DNA of 64,000 nucleotides from assembly GCA_965198755.1 (NCBI GenBank), contig OZ240673.1, positions 4,216,001 to 4,280,000 of the forward strand, read 5' to 3'. Below are positions 22,740 through 30,661 of the stretch, one piece after another; the stretch's first letter is position 1; every line of letters starts with the position of its first letter. The notes beneath the pieces were generated by a model that saw only the letters and a list, made by a program, of their open reading frames with translations, was not told the origin of the DNA and did not search any database. This stretch comes from BOG-908 sp963692875 (lineage in GTDB: Bacteria > Pseudomonadota > Alphaproteobacteria > Acetobacterales > Acetobacteraceae). The translations under genes were made by a program, and so were the position numbers.

Positions 22740-23213
22740 TTGCAGAAATTTCCCATGACCGCCCCAGGCCTGCAGAACCTCGAGGACGAGCTGCGCAACC
22801 TCAAGAGCGTTGAGCGGCCGTCCATCATCCTGGCCATCGCGGAAGCGCGCAGCCACGGGGATCTGTCGGAAAACGCCGAGTATCATGCCGCGCGGGAGCG
22901 GCAGAGCTTCATCGAGGGCCGCATCCAGGAGCTCGAGGAGGTGATCGGCGCAGCCGAGGTGATCGACCCCTCCTCGTTGAAGGGCGACAGCATCAAGTTC
23001 GGCGCCCATGTCAGCCTGCTCGACGAGGAGACGGAGAAGGAGGCCACCTACCAGATCGTCGGCGTCTACGAGGCAGACATCAAGGCCAAGCGCCTGTCGA
23101 TCTCCTCGCCGCTGGCCAAGTCGCTGATCGGCAAGAAGAAGGGCGACACCATCAGCGTTCCGGCGCCTGGCGGCGACCGCAGCTACGAGATACTCAGCTT
23201 TCAGTACGTGTAA
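22740..23213 (+). CDS. greA: Transcription elongation factor GreA
   Basis: A 157-residue factor that enters the RNA polymerase secondary channel and stimulates transcript cleavage in stalled complexes. The N-terminal coiled coil carries ERPSIILAIAEARSHGDLSENAEYHAARE, with the acidic DLSENAEY tip that is diagnostic for GreA. The C-terminal FKBP-like domain contains SSPLAKSLIGKKKGD and ends ISVPAPGGDRSYEILSF. The TTG at 22740 yields MQKFPMTAPG, matching the usual family start; an ATG 15 bases downstream would cut this. The stop TAA is followed at once by a decayed IDH arm. Confidence 0.95.
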   Translation: MQKFPMTAPGLQNLEDELRNLKSVERPSIILAIAEARSHGDLSENAEYHAARERQSFIEGRIQELEEVIGAAEVIDPSSLKGDSIKFGAHVSLLDEETEKEATYQIVGVYEADIKAKRLSISSPLAKSLIGKKKGDTISVPAPGGDRSYEILSFQYV

Positions 23214-23583
23214 GAAAGCAGTTCTGGTTGAGTGTCCGTTCGAAAAGGCGCCCTGGCGGCAATAACGCGCGCCTTTCTAGCGCTCCGGTGCTTACTGCTA
23301 AGCGGTCAGTCCGCTCCGCTGCTCTGAGCACGCCGGAGCAATTTCCAACCTCGTTGGATCGGATAAGCAGGCCGGAAAGCGTTCTTGCGCTCCGTTCTGG
23401 CAAGCATCTGTATCCGACGGGCGATGTCGCTTGGTCGTGGGATGCTCTAGCTGACTCACCAGGTCTCCGGTCTAAACAAACACTTTCGTTCCGTTCGCGC
23501 GCGTCTGTCGAAAGGTCCGCGACAGCCGAACAAAAGTCTTTTTGCTTCTTTTTCTTCAGAAAAAGAAGGCCTTGCTTTCTCTG
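23214..23583. repeat. IDH element 11, decayed arm A, long centre, intact arm B
   Basis: After the greA stop, GAAAGCAGTTCTGGTTG looks like a decayed arm A. About 290 bp without a gene follows, in which I see nothing else. Then come CCGCGACAGCC, ACAAAAGTC and a hairpin GCTTCTTTTTCTTC / GAAAAAGAAG ending CCTTGCTTTCT. The element ends one base before the sequence leading to the ilvA ATG. Confidence 0.72.
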
Positions 23584-24798
23584 ATGGACGTTGCAGCTCC
23601 CGCGCTAACCGTCACCGACGTCCAACAAGCCGCCGCCCGCATCGCCGGCCGGATCCTGCGCACGCCCACCGTGCCGGCGCCCATCCTCTCCCGCGTCACC
23701 GGCGCCGAGATCACGCTGAAGCTGGACAACCTCCAAGCGGTCGGCTCCTTCAAGGAGCGTGGCGCCGCCAACCGCCTGGCCCTGCTCACGCCGGAGGAGC
23801 GCGCCCGCGGCGTGGTCGCCATGTCGGCCGGCAACCACGCGCAGGGTGTCGCCCGCCACGCCAGCCTGCACGGTGTCGCCAGCACCATCGTCATGCCGCT
23901 GTTCACGCCGCTCGCCAAGGTCAGCGGCACCGCGGCCTGGGGTGCGCGCGTGGTGATGCACGGTGCTACGCTGGCCGAAGCCGCCTTGCACGCCGCGCAT
24001 TTGGCCGAGCACGAGGGCATGGTCTTCATCAGCCCCTACGACGACTACGCGATCATGGCCGGCCAGGGCACGCTGGCGCTGGAAATGGTCGAGGACGGGC
24101 CGGAGCTGGACGTGTTGCTGGTGCCGGTCGGCGGCGGCGGCCTGATCAGCGGCTGCGCGGTGGCGATGGCGGCGCTGTCGCCGCGCACGCAGGTGATCGG
24201 CGTGCAGGTTGCCCCTTACTCCGCGCTGGCGCAGCGCATGGGCGCGCCGGCGCACGAGTTGGGCGGCTCCACGATCGCCGAGGGCATCGCGGTGCGCGAC
24301 GTGGGGCTGGAGACTCGCAAGGTGATTGCCGCCCACGTGGCCGACGTGATCGTCGCACCCGAACGCTGCGTGGAGGATGCGATCTCGCTACTGGCGGAGG
24401 GTGCGAAAGTGGTAGCCGAGGGCGCCGGTGCCGCGGCGTTGGCCGGGTTGCTGGCACACCAGGACCGTTTCACCGGCAAGCGCGTCGGCATGCCGGTGTG
24501 CGGCGGCAACATCGACCTGCGGATCATGGCCAACGTGCTGCTGCGCGGGCTGCTGCGGGACGGCAGGTTGTTACGGCTGCGGCTGGAGATACCGGACCGG
24601 CCGGGCGTGCTGGCGGACATCGCCGGCAAGATCGGCACGTGCGGCGGCAACATCATCGAGGTGGCGCACCAGCGGCTGTTCGCTTCGCCCAGCGTGCAGT
24701 CGGCGCAGTTGGAGGTGATGGTGGAGGCGCGCGATCCAGCGCACGCGGCGGAGATCGAGGCGTCTTTGGCGGATGCTTACCGGGTCAGCAGGGTTTAG
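23584..24798 (+). CDS. ilvA: Threonine ammonia-lyase, biosynthetic/catabolic PLP enzyme with ACT domain
   Basis: A 404-residue fold-type II PLP enzyme that converts threonine to 2-oxobutanoate, the first step toward isoleucine. The Schiff-base lysine lies in GSFKERGAAN, the phosphate-binding loop is GGGGLISG, and SAGNHAQGVA is family-typical. Residues ~330-404 form an ACT-like regulatory domain (EIPDRPGVLADIAGKIG). The short form of ~400 residues with a single ACT domain resembles the TdcB/IlvA1 type. The ATG at 23584 sits at the edge of an IDH arm, with no independent Shine-Dalgarno. The symbol follows common usage; tdcB is an alternative. Confidence 0.9.
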   Translation: MDVAAPALTVTDVQQAAARIAGRILRTPTVPAPILSRVTGAEITLKLDNLQAVGSFKERGAANRLALLTPEERARGVVAMSAGNHAQGVARHASLHGVASTIVMPLFTPLAKVSGTAAWGARVVMHGATLAEAALHAAHLAEHEGMVFISPYDDYAIMAGQGTLALEMVEDGPELDVLLVPVGGGGLISGCAVAMAALSPRTQVIGVQVAPYSALAQRMGAPAHELGGSTIAEGIAVRDVGLETRKVIAAHVADVIVAPERCVEDAISLLAEGAKVVAEGAGAAALAGLLAHQDRFTGKRVGMPVCGGNIDLRIMANVLLRGLLRDGRLLRLRLEIPDRPGVLADIAGKIGTCGGNIIEVAHQRLFASPSVQSAQLEVMVEARDPAHAAEIEASLADAYRVSRV

Positions 24799-24931
24799 AA
24801 AGCAAGCGCTTCTCTTTCGAGAAAAAGAAGCAAGCTTTTGTCTCCGCTGTCGCGCGCTCGCCGGAAAGGTCGCCGACAGGGAGCAAAAGTTTTTTGGTTC
24901 TTTTTTTCAAAAAAGAACTGCTTGCTTTCTT
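24799..24931. repeat. IDH element 12, complete
   Basis: Arm A is GCTTCTCTTTCG / AGAAAAAGAAGC. The centre is CTCCGCTGTCGCG. Arm B is GGTTCTTTTTTTC / AAAAAAGAAC with the GCTTGCTTTC edge. It lies between the convergent ilvA and FtsL-like genes. The ilvA stop TAG directly abuts arm A. Confidence 0.9.
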
Positions 24932-26449
24932 CTACTGGTATTGCGGGTAAGGCGCGTAAGCCTGCCCGTAAGGTCCCTGATTGAAAGGCGCGTAATACCC
25001 GTAAGGTGCCCCGTACTGCTGATAGGGGTATGGGTTGGCATAGCGCCGCCGTTCGTTCTGCGCCTCGTGTATCCGCTCGTCTTCCTCGCGGGAGGCGCTG
25101 CGTTCTTCCCTGTCCTGCGGGTCCATCTCGACCGCGGAGGACGCCGGCGCAGGATGTGCCGGCAACAGCAGGTCGTGCGGCGGCTCTGAGCGGGCCTGGC
25201 CGAAATGGCGCTGCCGCAGCGCCGGCAACGGTGTCACCGACGCCAAGTGCGGCCTGGCCGCTTGCGTCGGTGCGTAGGGACGCGGCAGCAGCAGCTCGTG
25301 CACCAGTTCCGGTCTCAGAAGGACCGCCTGGTGGGCCGGGCGCAGCCGGGCGTCCTCGTGCGCCACCGCCCAGCTCGGCACGCGCTGGGAAGCCAATGCC
25401 ATTTGCACGGCCAGCCGGCGGGACAGCGTAGGTGCTGCCAGCATCTCCGGCGACGCCGCGTGCGGCAGGAACCGCTCGCGCAGCCTGGGCAGCACATCGT
25501 CGGGGGCCGTCTCGGCTGGTCTGGCAGCAGGGGATGCCGGTGCGGAAACGAGCTCGGCATGCCGTGCACCGGCCCGCGCCATGATCCTGTAGGCCTCTGA
25601 GGGTGCCTTCACGATCGGCGTCGCCGGCCGCGCGGCGGGATCTGCGTCCGCCTGGGCGATGGCGATGCGGGGATGCGCGGCTTTCGGGGTCACTGCTGCA
25701 GCTGTCGGCGCGGGCTGGCTTGCCGCCACTTGGACGGGAGCGGGGTCTTCCGGGATCATGATGCGCGGCAGCTTCGCGCGGGCCGGCGCCGCCGCTTGCT
25801 GCAAGGCAAGGGCTGCAGCTGCAGCCCCCGTGGCGGCGGCATGCGGAGCGGCTTCGCGCAATGCAGGGACACTCGGCGCGGTGTCGGCCGCCAGGCCTGG
25901 CACAGCCGTTCCAGTATCGGCAGCCGCTACCTGGTCGCCGCCGACGGCGGGGTCTGCGGCCGTCAGCGCCATCGCCGGACGCTCGTTGGTCCTGACGGTG
26001 TAGAGCGCCAGTTCATCGCTGTCGTCGGCTGCGTCGGGCGTGCTGACGGCGTCAGGCAAATGTTTGTGCAGGTCGGACAGCTGCACGTATTGTCCGGCCG
26101 ACATCGGGTGCAGCGACAGGTACTGGTCGGTCATCTGCTGCAACCGGTCCGGGCTGTTCAGCAACGCCCACTCGGCGTGCAGGATGCCGGTGCGGTCGTG
26201 CGCCGTCTGCGTCGCCTGGTAGGCCTTGCCTATTTCGGTATCGAGCGAAGCCGTATGGTGCTTTTCACCGTACAGAAACAATCCGGCCGCGCACGCCGCG
26301 ACCATGCTGATGAAGGTCGTCTGCGGATAAACCCGGACGTCGTCATCAACCTCGTCTGGCACTGATACGGGCTGGCGGCGCGCGCTGACCGCGCGCGGCA
26401 CCACCACCGTCCAGCGTCGATGACCCTGTCCCGCACTGGTGCGCGACAT
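24932..26449 (-). CDS. FtsL-like protein with long low-complexity C-terminal region
   Basis: A 505-residue protein if started at the ATG at 26449 (MSRTSAGQGHRR). A single transmembrane helix (ISMVAACAAGLFLYGEKHH) is followed by a coiled-coil-like segment: SLDTEIGKAYQATQTAHDRT, LHAEWALLNSPDRLQQM and DQYLSLHPMSAGQYVQL. This is the pattern I know from alphaproteobacterial FtsL (LYxxKH then EWALLNxPxRLQ), which bridges FtsB and FtsQ in the divisome. The remaining ~350 residues are Ala/Pro-rich and end in a Tyr/Pro/Gln-rich tail (YPYQQYGAPYGYY). It lies outside a division gene cluster. The start is uncertain; a GTG further downstream or an ATG at 26611 is possible. Confidence 0.62.
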   Translation of the reverse strand: MSRTSAGQGHRRWTVVVPRAVSARRQPVSVPDEVDDDVRVYPQTTFISMVAACAAGLFLYGEKHHTASLDTEIGKAYQATQTAHDRTGILHAEWALLNSPDRLQQMTDQYLSLHPMSAGQYVQLSDLHKHLPDAVSTPDAADDSDELALYTVRTNERPAMALTAADPAVGGDQVAAADTGTAVPGLAADTAPSVPALREAAPHAAATGAAAAALALQQAAAPARAKLPRIMIPEDPAPVQVAASQPAPTAAAVTPKAAHPRIAIAQADADPAARPATPIVKAPSEAYRIMARAGARHAELVSAPASPAARPAETAPDDVLPRLRERFLPHAASPEMLAAPTLSRRLAVQMALASQRVPSWAVAHEDARLRPAHQAVLLRPELVHELLLPRPYAPTQAARPHLASVTPLPALRQRHFGQARSEPPHDLLLPAHPAPASSAVEMDPQDREERSASREEDERIHEAQNERRRYANPYPYQQYGAPYGYYAPFNQGPYGQAYAPYPQYQ

Positions 26450-26683
26450 CACGCAGCCAACCGGTAGCCAAGCAGGCCAGCCGAGAATCGATCGATGCTG
26501 AAAGACCGAGATAAAAGCTGGCGTCTGGACATGCTGCCTGCTCCAAATGCAGGTGCATCCTGGGATGGAACGGTTCCCCGCTGCAAGGGTAAAAGTTAAC
26601 GGCGTTGCCATGGCGAGAGGAGAATCGACACCGCGCGCTCTGCCGCCAGGCTGCGCTTATTTGTAACGCGTCCGTTGCTGCGT

Positions 26684-28111
26684 TCAGCCCGACAATGGCA
26701 GGGCGATGCTCTCCAGCGACTTGCCCTCCGCGTCGATGCCCAGCCAGGCCTCCACGCCGGCGGCCACCAGCATCAGCACCGCGGCCAGGGCGTAGCCCCA
26801 CACCACCTGGCCGACGCCGGCCTCGATCAGCCGGCCGAACAGGAACGGTGCGCCGACGCCGCCCACCAGCGTGCCCATCGCGTAGAACGTGGCGATCGCC
26901 AAAGCGCGTGTCTCCAGCGGAAAGATCTCGCTGGCGGTGAGGTAAGCCGAACTGGCCGCGGCGCTGGCCACGAAGAAGATCGCCACCCAGCAGCCGGTCT
27001 GCGTCCACGCGTTCAGCAGCCCGGCGTGGAACGCCCAGGCAGTGCCCGCCATCAGCAGGCCGGACAGCCCGTAGGTGCCGGCGATCATCCGGCGGCGTCC
27101 GACCGTGTCGAACAGGTGGCCCAGCAGCATGGGCCCCATCAGGCTGCCGATGGCCAGCGGCAGGACGTAGATGCCGATGTGCGCGGCTGGAACATTGTAC
27201 GCTTTCGTAAGCACCAGCCCGTAGGTGAAGAACACCGCGTTGAACAGGAAAGCCTGTGCCGCCATCAGCGTGAACGCCAGCAGGCTGCGCCACTTGTAGT
27301 CGCCCAGCATCGCCTCGAAGATCAGCACGAAACCGAACGTCTTCCGCGGGTGGATGGTGAGATGGCCCTCAACCGGCCCGAGCGCGCCGCCGCCGCTGTC
27401 GCGTACGCGTTGTTCCACCTCGGCGACGGTGCGCTCGGCCTCCTCGTTGCGGCCGTGGGTGACCAGCCAGCGCGGGCTCTCCGGCACCCAGCGCCGCAGC
27501 ACCAGCACACCCAGGCCCAGCACCCCGCCTACGCCGAACCCCAGCCGCCAGCCCAGCGCCGGCGAGACCACCGCGCCGCCCAGCAACAGCAGCGACGCGC
27601 CGGCCCCCAGCGCGGCTCCACCCCAGTAGCTGCCGTTGACCATCAGGTCGACACGGCCGCGCAGCCGCGCCGGAATCAGCTCGTCGATGGCCGAGTTGAT
27701 CGCCGCGTACTCGCCGCCGATGCCTAGGCCCGTCAGCACGCGGAAAGCAGCCAGGCTCGCGAAACTCCACGAACACGCCGAGGCCAGCACGCCCGCCACG
27801 TAGAGGCCGAGCGTGATGTTGAACACCAGCCGCCGGCCGTAACGGTCCGTCAGCCAGCCGAAGAACAGCGCGCCCACCACCGCGCCGGCCACGTAGGCCG
27901 ACGCCATGGTGCCGATCTGCTGCGCGGTCAGCCCGAGCGCATGCTTGTCCTGCAGCGCGGGCCCGATGGAGCCGACGATGGTCACCTCCAGCCCGTCGAG
28001 CACCCAGGTGATGCCCAGCGCGGTGACGATCAGCAGGTGGAAGCGGCTCCACGGCAGGCGGTCCATGCGCGCCGGGATGTCGGTCTCGATGGCCTGTCCG
28101 GCTGCGCTCAC
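26684..28111 (-). CDS. MFS transporter, sugar/organic-acid type
   Basis: A 475-residue twelve-helix major facilitator. It carries the loop 2-3 motif GWLTDRYGRR and its repeat in the second half (HLFDTVGRRR), FRVLTGLGIGGEYAAINS in helix 4, and ELIPARLRGR after helix 4. The second half has ASEIFPLETRALAIA. These are features of the sugar/aromatic-acid porter group. The substrate cannot be read from sequence. The GTG at 28111 is chosen because AAGGGAAA lies just upstream. It is flanked by an IDH element on its 5' side. Confidence 0.85.
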   Translation of the reverse strand: MSAAGQAIETDIPARMDRLPWSRFHLLIVTALGITWVLDGLEVTIVGSIGPALQDKHALGLTAQQIGTMASAYVAGAVVGALFFGWLTDRYGRRLVFNITLGLYVAGVLASACSWSFASLAAFRVLTGLGIGGEYAAINSAIDELIPARLRGRVDLMVNGSYWGGAALGAGASLLLLGGAVVSPALGWRLGFGVGGVLGLGVLVLRRWVPESPRWLVTHGRNEEAERTVAEVEQRVRDSGGGALGPVEGHLTIHPRKTFGFVLIFEAMLGDYKWRSLLAFTLMAAQAFLFNAVFFTYGLVLTKAYNVPAAHIGIYVLPLAIGSLMGPMLLGHLFDTVGRRRMIAGTYGLSGLLMAGTAWAFHAGLLNAWTQTGCWVAIFFVASAAASSAYLTASEIFPLETRALAIATFYAMGTLVGGVGAPFLFGRLIEAGVGQVVWGYALAAVLMLVAAGVEAWLGIDAEGKSLESIALPLSG

Positions 28112-28159
28112 TGGTGTTTCCCTTTGGTATTGAGCGGGGTGAAGACGGACTCGAGGGGA

Positions 28160-28299
28160 AGAAAGCAAGGCCTTCTTTTTCGAGAAAAAGAAGCAAAAAG
28201 CTTTTGTCTCCGCTGTCGCGGTCCTCTCCGGCGAGCGCGCGACAGCGGAGTCAAAAGTTTTTTGGTTCTTTTTTCAAAAAAGAACCGCTTGCCTTGCTT
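28160..28299. repeat. IDH element 13, complete, GC-rich central stem
   Basis: Arm A is CTTCTTTTTCG / AGAAAAAGAAG. The centre forms a stem between CTCCGCTGTCGCG and CGCGACAGCGGAG. Arm B is GGTTCTTTTTTC / AAAAAAGAACC. It lies between divergent genes, so both transcripts would start within or beyond it. Confidence 0.9.
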
Positions 28300-28363
28300 C
28301 GCTTGCGCTTGGTTTGCGAGAAGTGCAATCGTCGGCACCCGTTGCAGTGGCGGATGGTCTAGC

Positions 28364-30382
28364 TTGGGTTCCTTCTGGTCAGGCTCGGTCGGCGCGTTTC
28401 TGGCGACCGACAGCCAGGCGATCACCGGCACGCTGGCGGCCGCGCAGATCCGTCACTTCCGAATCAACGAGGCGGCCCAGCTGCGCGCCTGGGAGGCGAG
28501 CATCGCCATGCTGCACGCCGCCCTCTCCGGCCTGCCGGACGCCGCCTTCTGGCACCTGCTGCTCGAGTATCCGATGCTGCGCCTGGGCAGCCGCCCGGAC
28601 GCGATCCTGCTGACCGACCGCGCGGTGCTGGTGCTCGAGTTCAAGGCGGGGGCCGCCGCGTGCACGCCCTCAGACCGCCGGCAGGTGGACGACTACGCGG
28701 TGGACCTGCACGACTTCCACGCCGGCTGCCGACAGCACCCGGTGGTGCCGATCCTGGTCGCCGAGCATGCGCCTTGCCCGCCGGCCACGCTGCCGCTGAT
28801 CCTGTTCGGCGCCGCGCCGGTGATCGACGCGAGTGCCGCCACGCTGCCCGCCCTGCTGCGCGCGTTGGCTGGCATCCCGCCTGCCGCGGCGCCGCTGTGC
28901 CCGCATGCGTGGCTGGCTGCGCCCTACCGGCCGGTGCCCACCATCGTGGAGGCTGCCTGCCTGCTCTACGCCAGGCACGGCGTGGCGGACATCCGCAACG
29001 CGCGCTCGGACGCCACCAACCTGCGCGCCACCACCGACGCGATCCTGGCCGAGATCGCCGCCGCCCGCGCCGACGACGCACGCGTGGTCCTGTTCGTCAC
29101 CGGCATCCCGGGTGCGGGCAAGACGCTGTGCGGCCTGAACGCGATCTTCGGCGCGGAGGACGCGGCGCGCGGCACCTACCTGACCGGCAACCCCACCCTG
29201 GTGCACGTGCTGCGCGAGGCGCTGGCCCGCGACGCGGTGGCGTTCGGCACGTCCCGCAGCGACGCCGACCGGCGCATGCGCAGCGCCATCCAGCGCCTGC
29301 CGGACTTCCGCAACGAATACGTCTCCAACGCCCTGCACGTGCCGCCGGAGCAGATCGTTGTGATCGACGAGGCGCAGCGCTGTTGGTCGCGCGCCCACGC
29401 GGTTGCCAAGACGCGCGACAAGCCAGTGCGCCTGTCTGACTCCGAGCCCGGCCACCTGCTCGAGGCCATGTCCCGCCATGCAGGGTTCGCCGCAATGGTC
29501 TGCCTGGTGGGCGGCGGCCAGGAGATCCACGACGGGGAGGGCGGCCTGGCCGAGTGGGGCGAGGCGTTGCGCGCCGCCGCCTCGGCCGGCACCGCCTGGC
29601 GGGTGCGCGCCGCGCCGGACATCCTTTCGGCCGCCGACCCCCGCCAGCGCCTGGGGTCCTTGCCCGACTTCCGCACCATAGAATCGTTGCACCTCGACGT
29701 GCCGATCCGGCAGGTACGTAGCGCTTCGGCGGCCACCTGGGTGGACCACGTGCTGGCCGGCGACGCGCAATCCGCCGCCAGCCTGGCGGCGCTGGACCCT
29801 GGCCTGCCGTTCCACCTCACCCGCAGCCTGCCGACGATGCGTGCGTGGTTGCGGGCCAGCAGCCGCGGCCTGCGCCGCGCTGGACTGCTTGCCAGTTCCG
29901 GCGCCAAGCGGCTGCGCGCCGAGGGGCTGGGCGCCGAGCTGGCACACATGGACGCCGCCGCCGTGTCACACTGGTTCCTGGACCGCTTCCCGGACGACGT
30001 GCGCTCCTCCGAAGCGCTGGAGGTGCTGGCAACCGAGTTCAGCTGCCAGGGCCTGGAGCTCGACTACGCCGGCCTGTGCTGGGACGCCGACCTCATCCGC
30101 GAACCCGGCCGTATCGTCTGGCGCGCCCGCGCGTTCCGCGGCAAGTCCTGGCAGATCCCGGCGCGCGCCGAGGCGATCGCCAACCAAGTCAACACCTACC
30201 GCGTGCTGCTCACCCGCGCCCGCTACGAGACGGCGATCTTCGTGCCGGCCGGCGACGCAGGCGATCTTACCAGGAGCCCCGCCGTGCTCGACCGGATCGC
30301 GGATTTCCTGTCCGCCTGCGGCGCCCGCGACCTGGTGTTGCCAGCTGAACGCGCCGTCGCCGTGGAACCGGTCTTGCTGTGA
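28364..30382 (+). CDS. DUF2075/Schlafen-like helicase-domain ATPase with N-terminal PD-(D/E)XK-like region
   Basis: A 672-residue protein. Residues ~78-96 contain RPDAILLTDRAVLVLEFKAG, a D...ExK arrangement resembling restriction-endonuclease/NERD-type nucleases, followed by QVDDYAVDL. The ATPase part has Walker A GIPGAGKT near residue 246 and Walker B VVIDEAQR near 331, typical of DUF2075 superfamily 1-like helicases. The C terminus has a UvrD-like SFQG-type motif variant (EFSCQGLELDY) and NTYRVLLTRAR, the usual motif VI region. It is probably a DNA/RNA-processing or defence-related enzyme. The TTG at 28364 is a best guess because the frame has no nearby ATG. Confidence 0.75.
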   Translation: MGSFWSGSVGAFLATDSQAITGTLAAAQIRHFRINEAAQLRAWEASIAMLHAALSGLPDAAFWHLLLEYPMLRLGSRPDAILLTDRAVLVLEFKAGAAACTPSDRRQVDDYAVDLHDFHAGCRQHPVVPILVAEHAPCPPATLPLILFGAAPVIDASAATLPALLRALAGIPPAAAPLCPHAWLAAPYRPVPTIVEAACLLYARHGVADIRNARSDATNLRATTDAILAEIAAARADDARVVLFVTGIPGAGKTLCGLNAIFGAEDAARGTYLTGNPTLVHVLREALARDAVAFGTSRSDADRRMRSAIQRLPDFRNEYVSNALHVPPEQIVVIDEAQRCWSRAHAVAKTRDKPVRLSDSEPGHLLEAMSRHAGFAAMVCLVGGGQEIHDGEGGLAEWGEALRAAASAGTAWRVRAAPDILSAADPRQRLGSLPDFRTIESLHLDVPIRQVRSASAATWVDHVLAGDAQSAASLAALDPGLPFHLTRSLPTMRAWLRASSRGLRRAGLLASSGAKRLRAEGLGAELAHMDAAAVSHWFLDRFPDDVRSSEALEVLATEFSCQGLELDYAGLCWDADLIREPGRIVWRARAFRGKSWQIPARAEAIANQVNTYRVLLTRARYETAIFVPAGDAGDLTRSPAVLDRIADFLSACGARDLVLPAERAVAVEPVLL

Positions 30383-30428
30383 CGGATCTGGCCTGCCCGG
30401 CGCGCGCGTAGCAGCCGCCGTCCCCGGC

Positions 30429-30564
30429 AAGAAAGCAAGGCCTGATTTTTGGAATAGCAAAAAACTTTTGGTCCGGCTGTCGCGGTATTTTCGGCAGCGC
30501 GCACCCAAGGGAACAAAAGTTTTTTGGTTCTTTTTTTCAAAAAAGAACCGCTTGCTTGCTTGCT
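30429..30564. repeat. IDH element 14, arm A damaged
   Basis: The first hairpin is disrupted (CCTGATTTTTGG, then AGCAAAAAACTTTTG). The GGTCCGGCTGTCGCGG centre and arm B, GGTTCTTTTTTTC / AAAAAAGAACC, are intact. It lies between convergent genes. Confidence 0.85.
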
Positions 30565-30661
30565 AAACCCAGTGCCAGGAACCGCCCCTATCAGGCGTCA
30601 GCGTGGTATGTTCGATCCGAAACGAGACTGCGCGCGCGCTCGCCAGAACATGCTGGCGTCC

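Noticed and set aside
22461..23009. Minus-strand frame of 182 codons opposite the greA leader
   Set aside because: It overlaps the certain greA gene, and the composition is that of a shadow frame.
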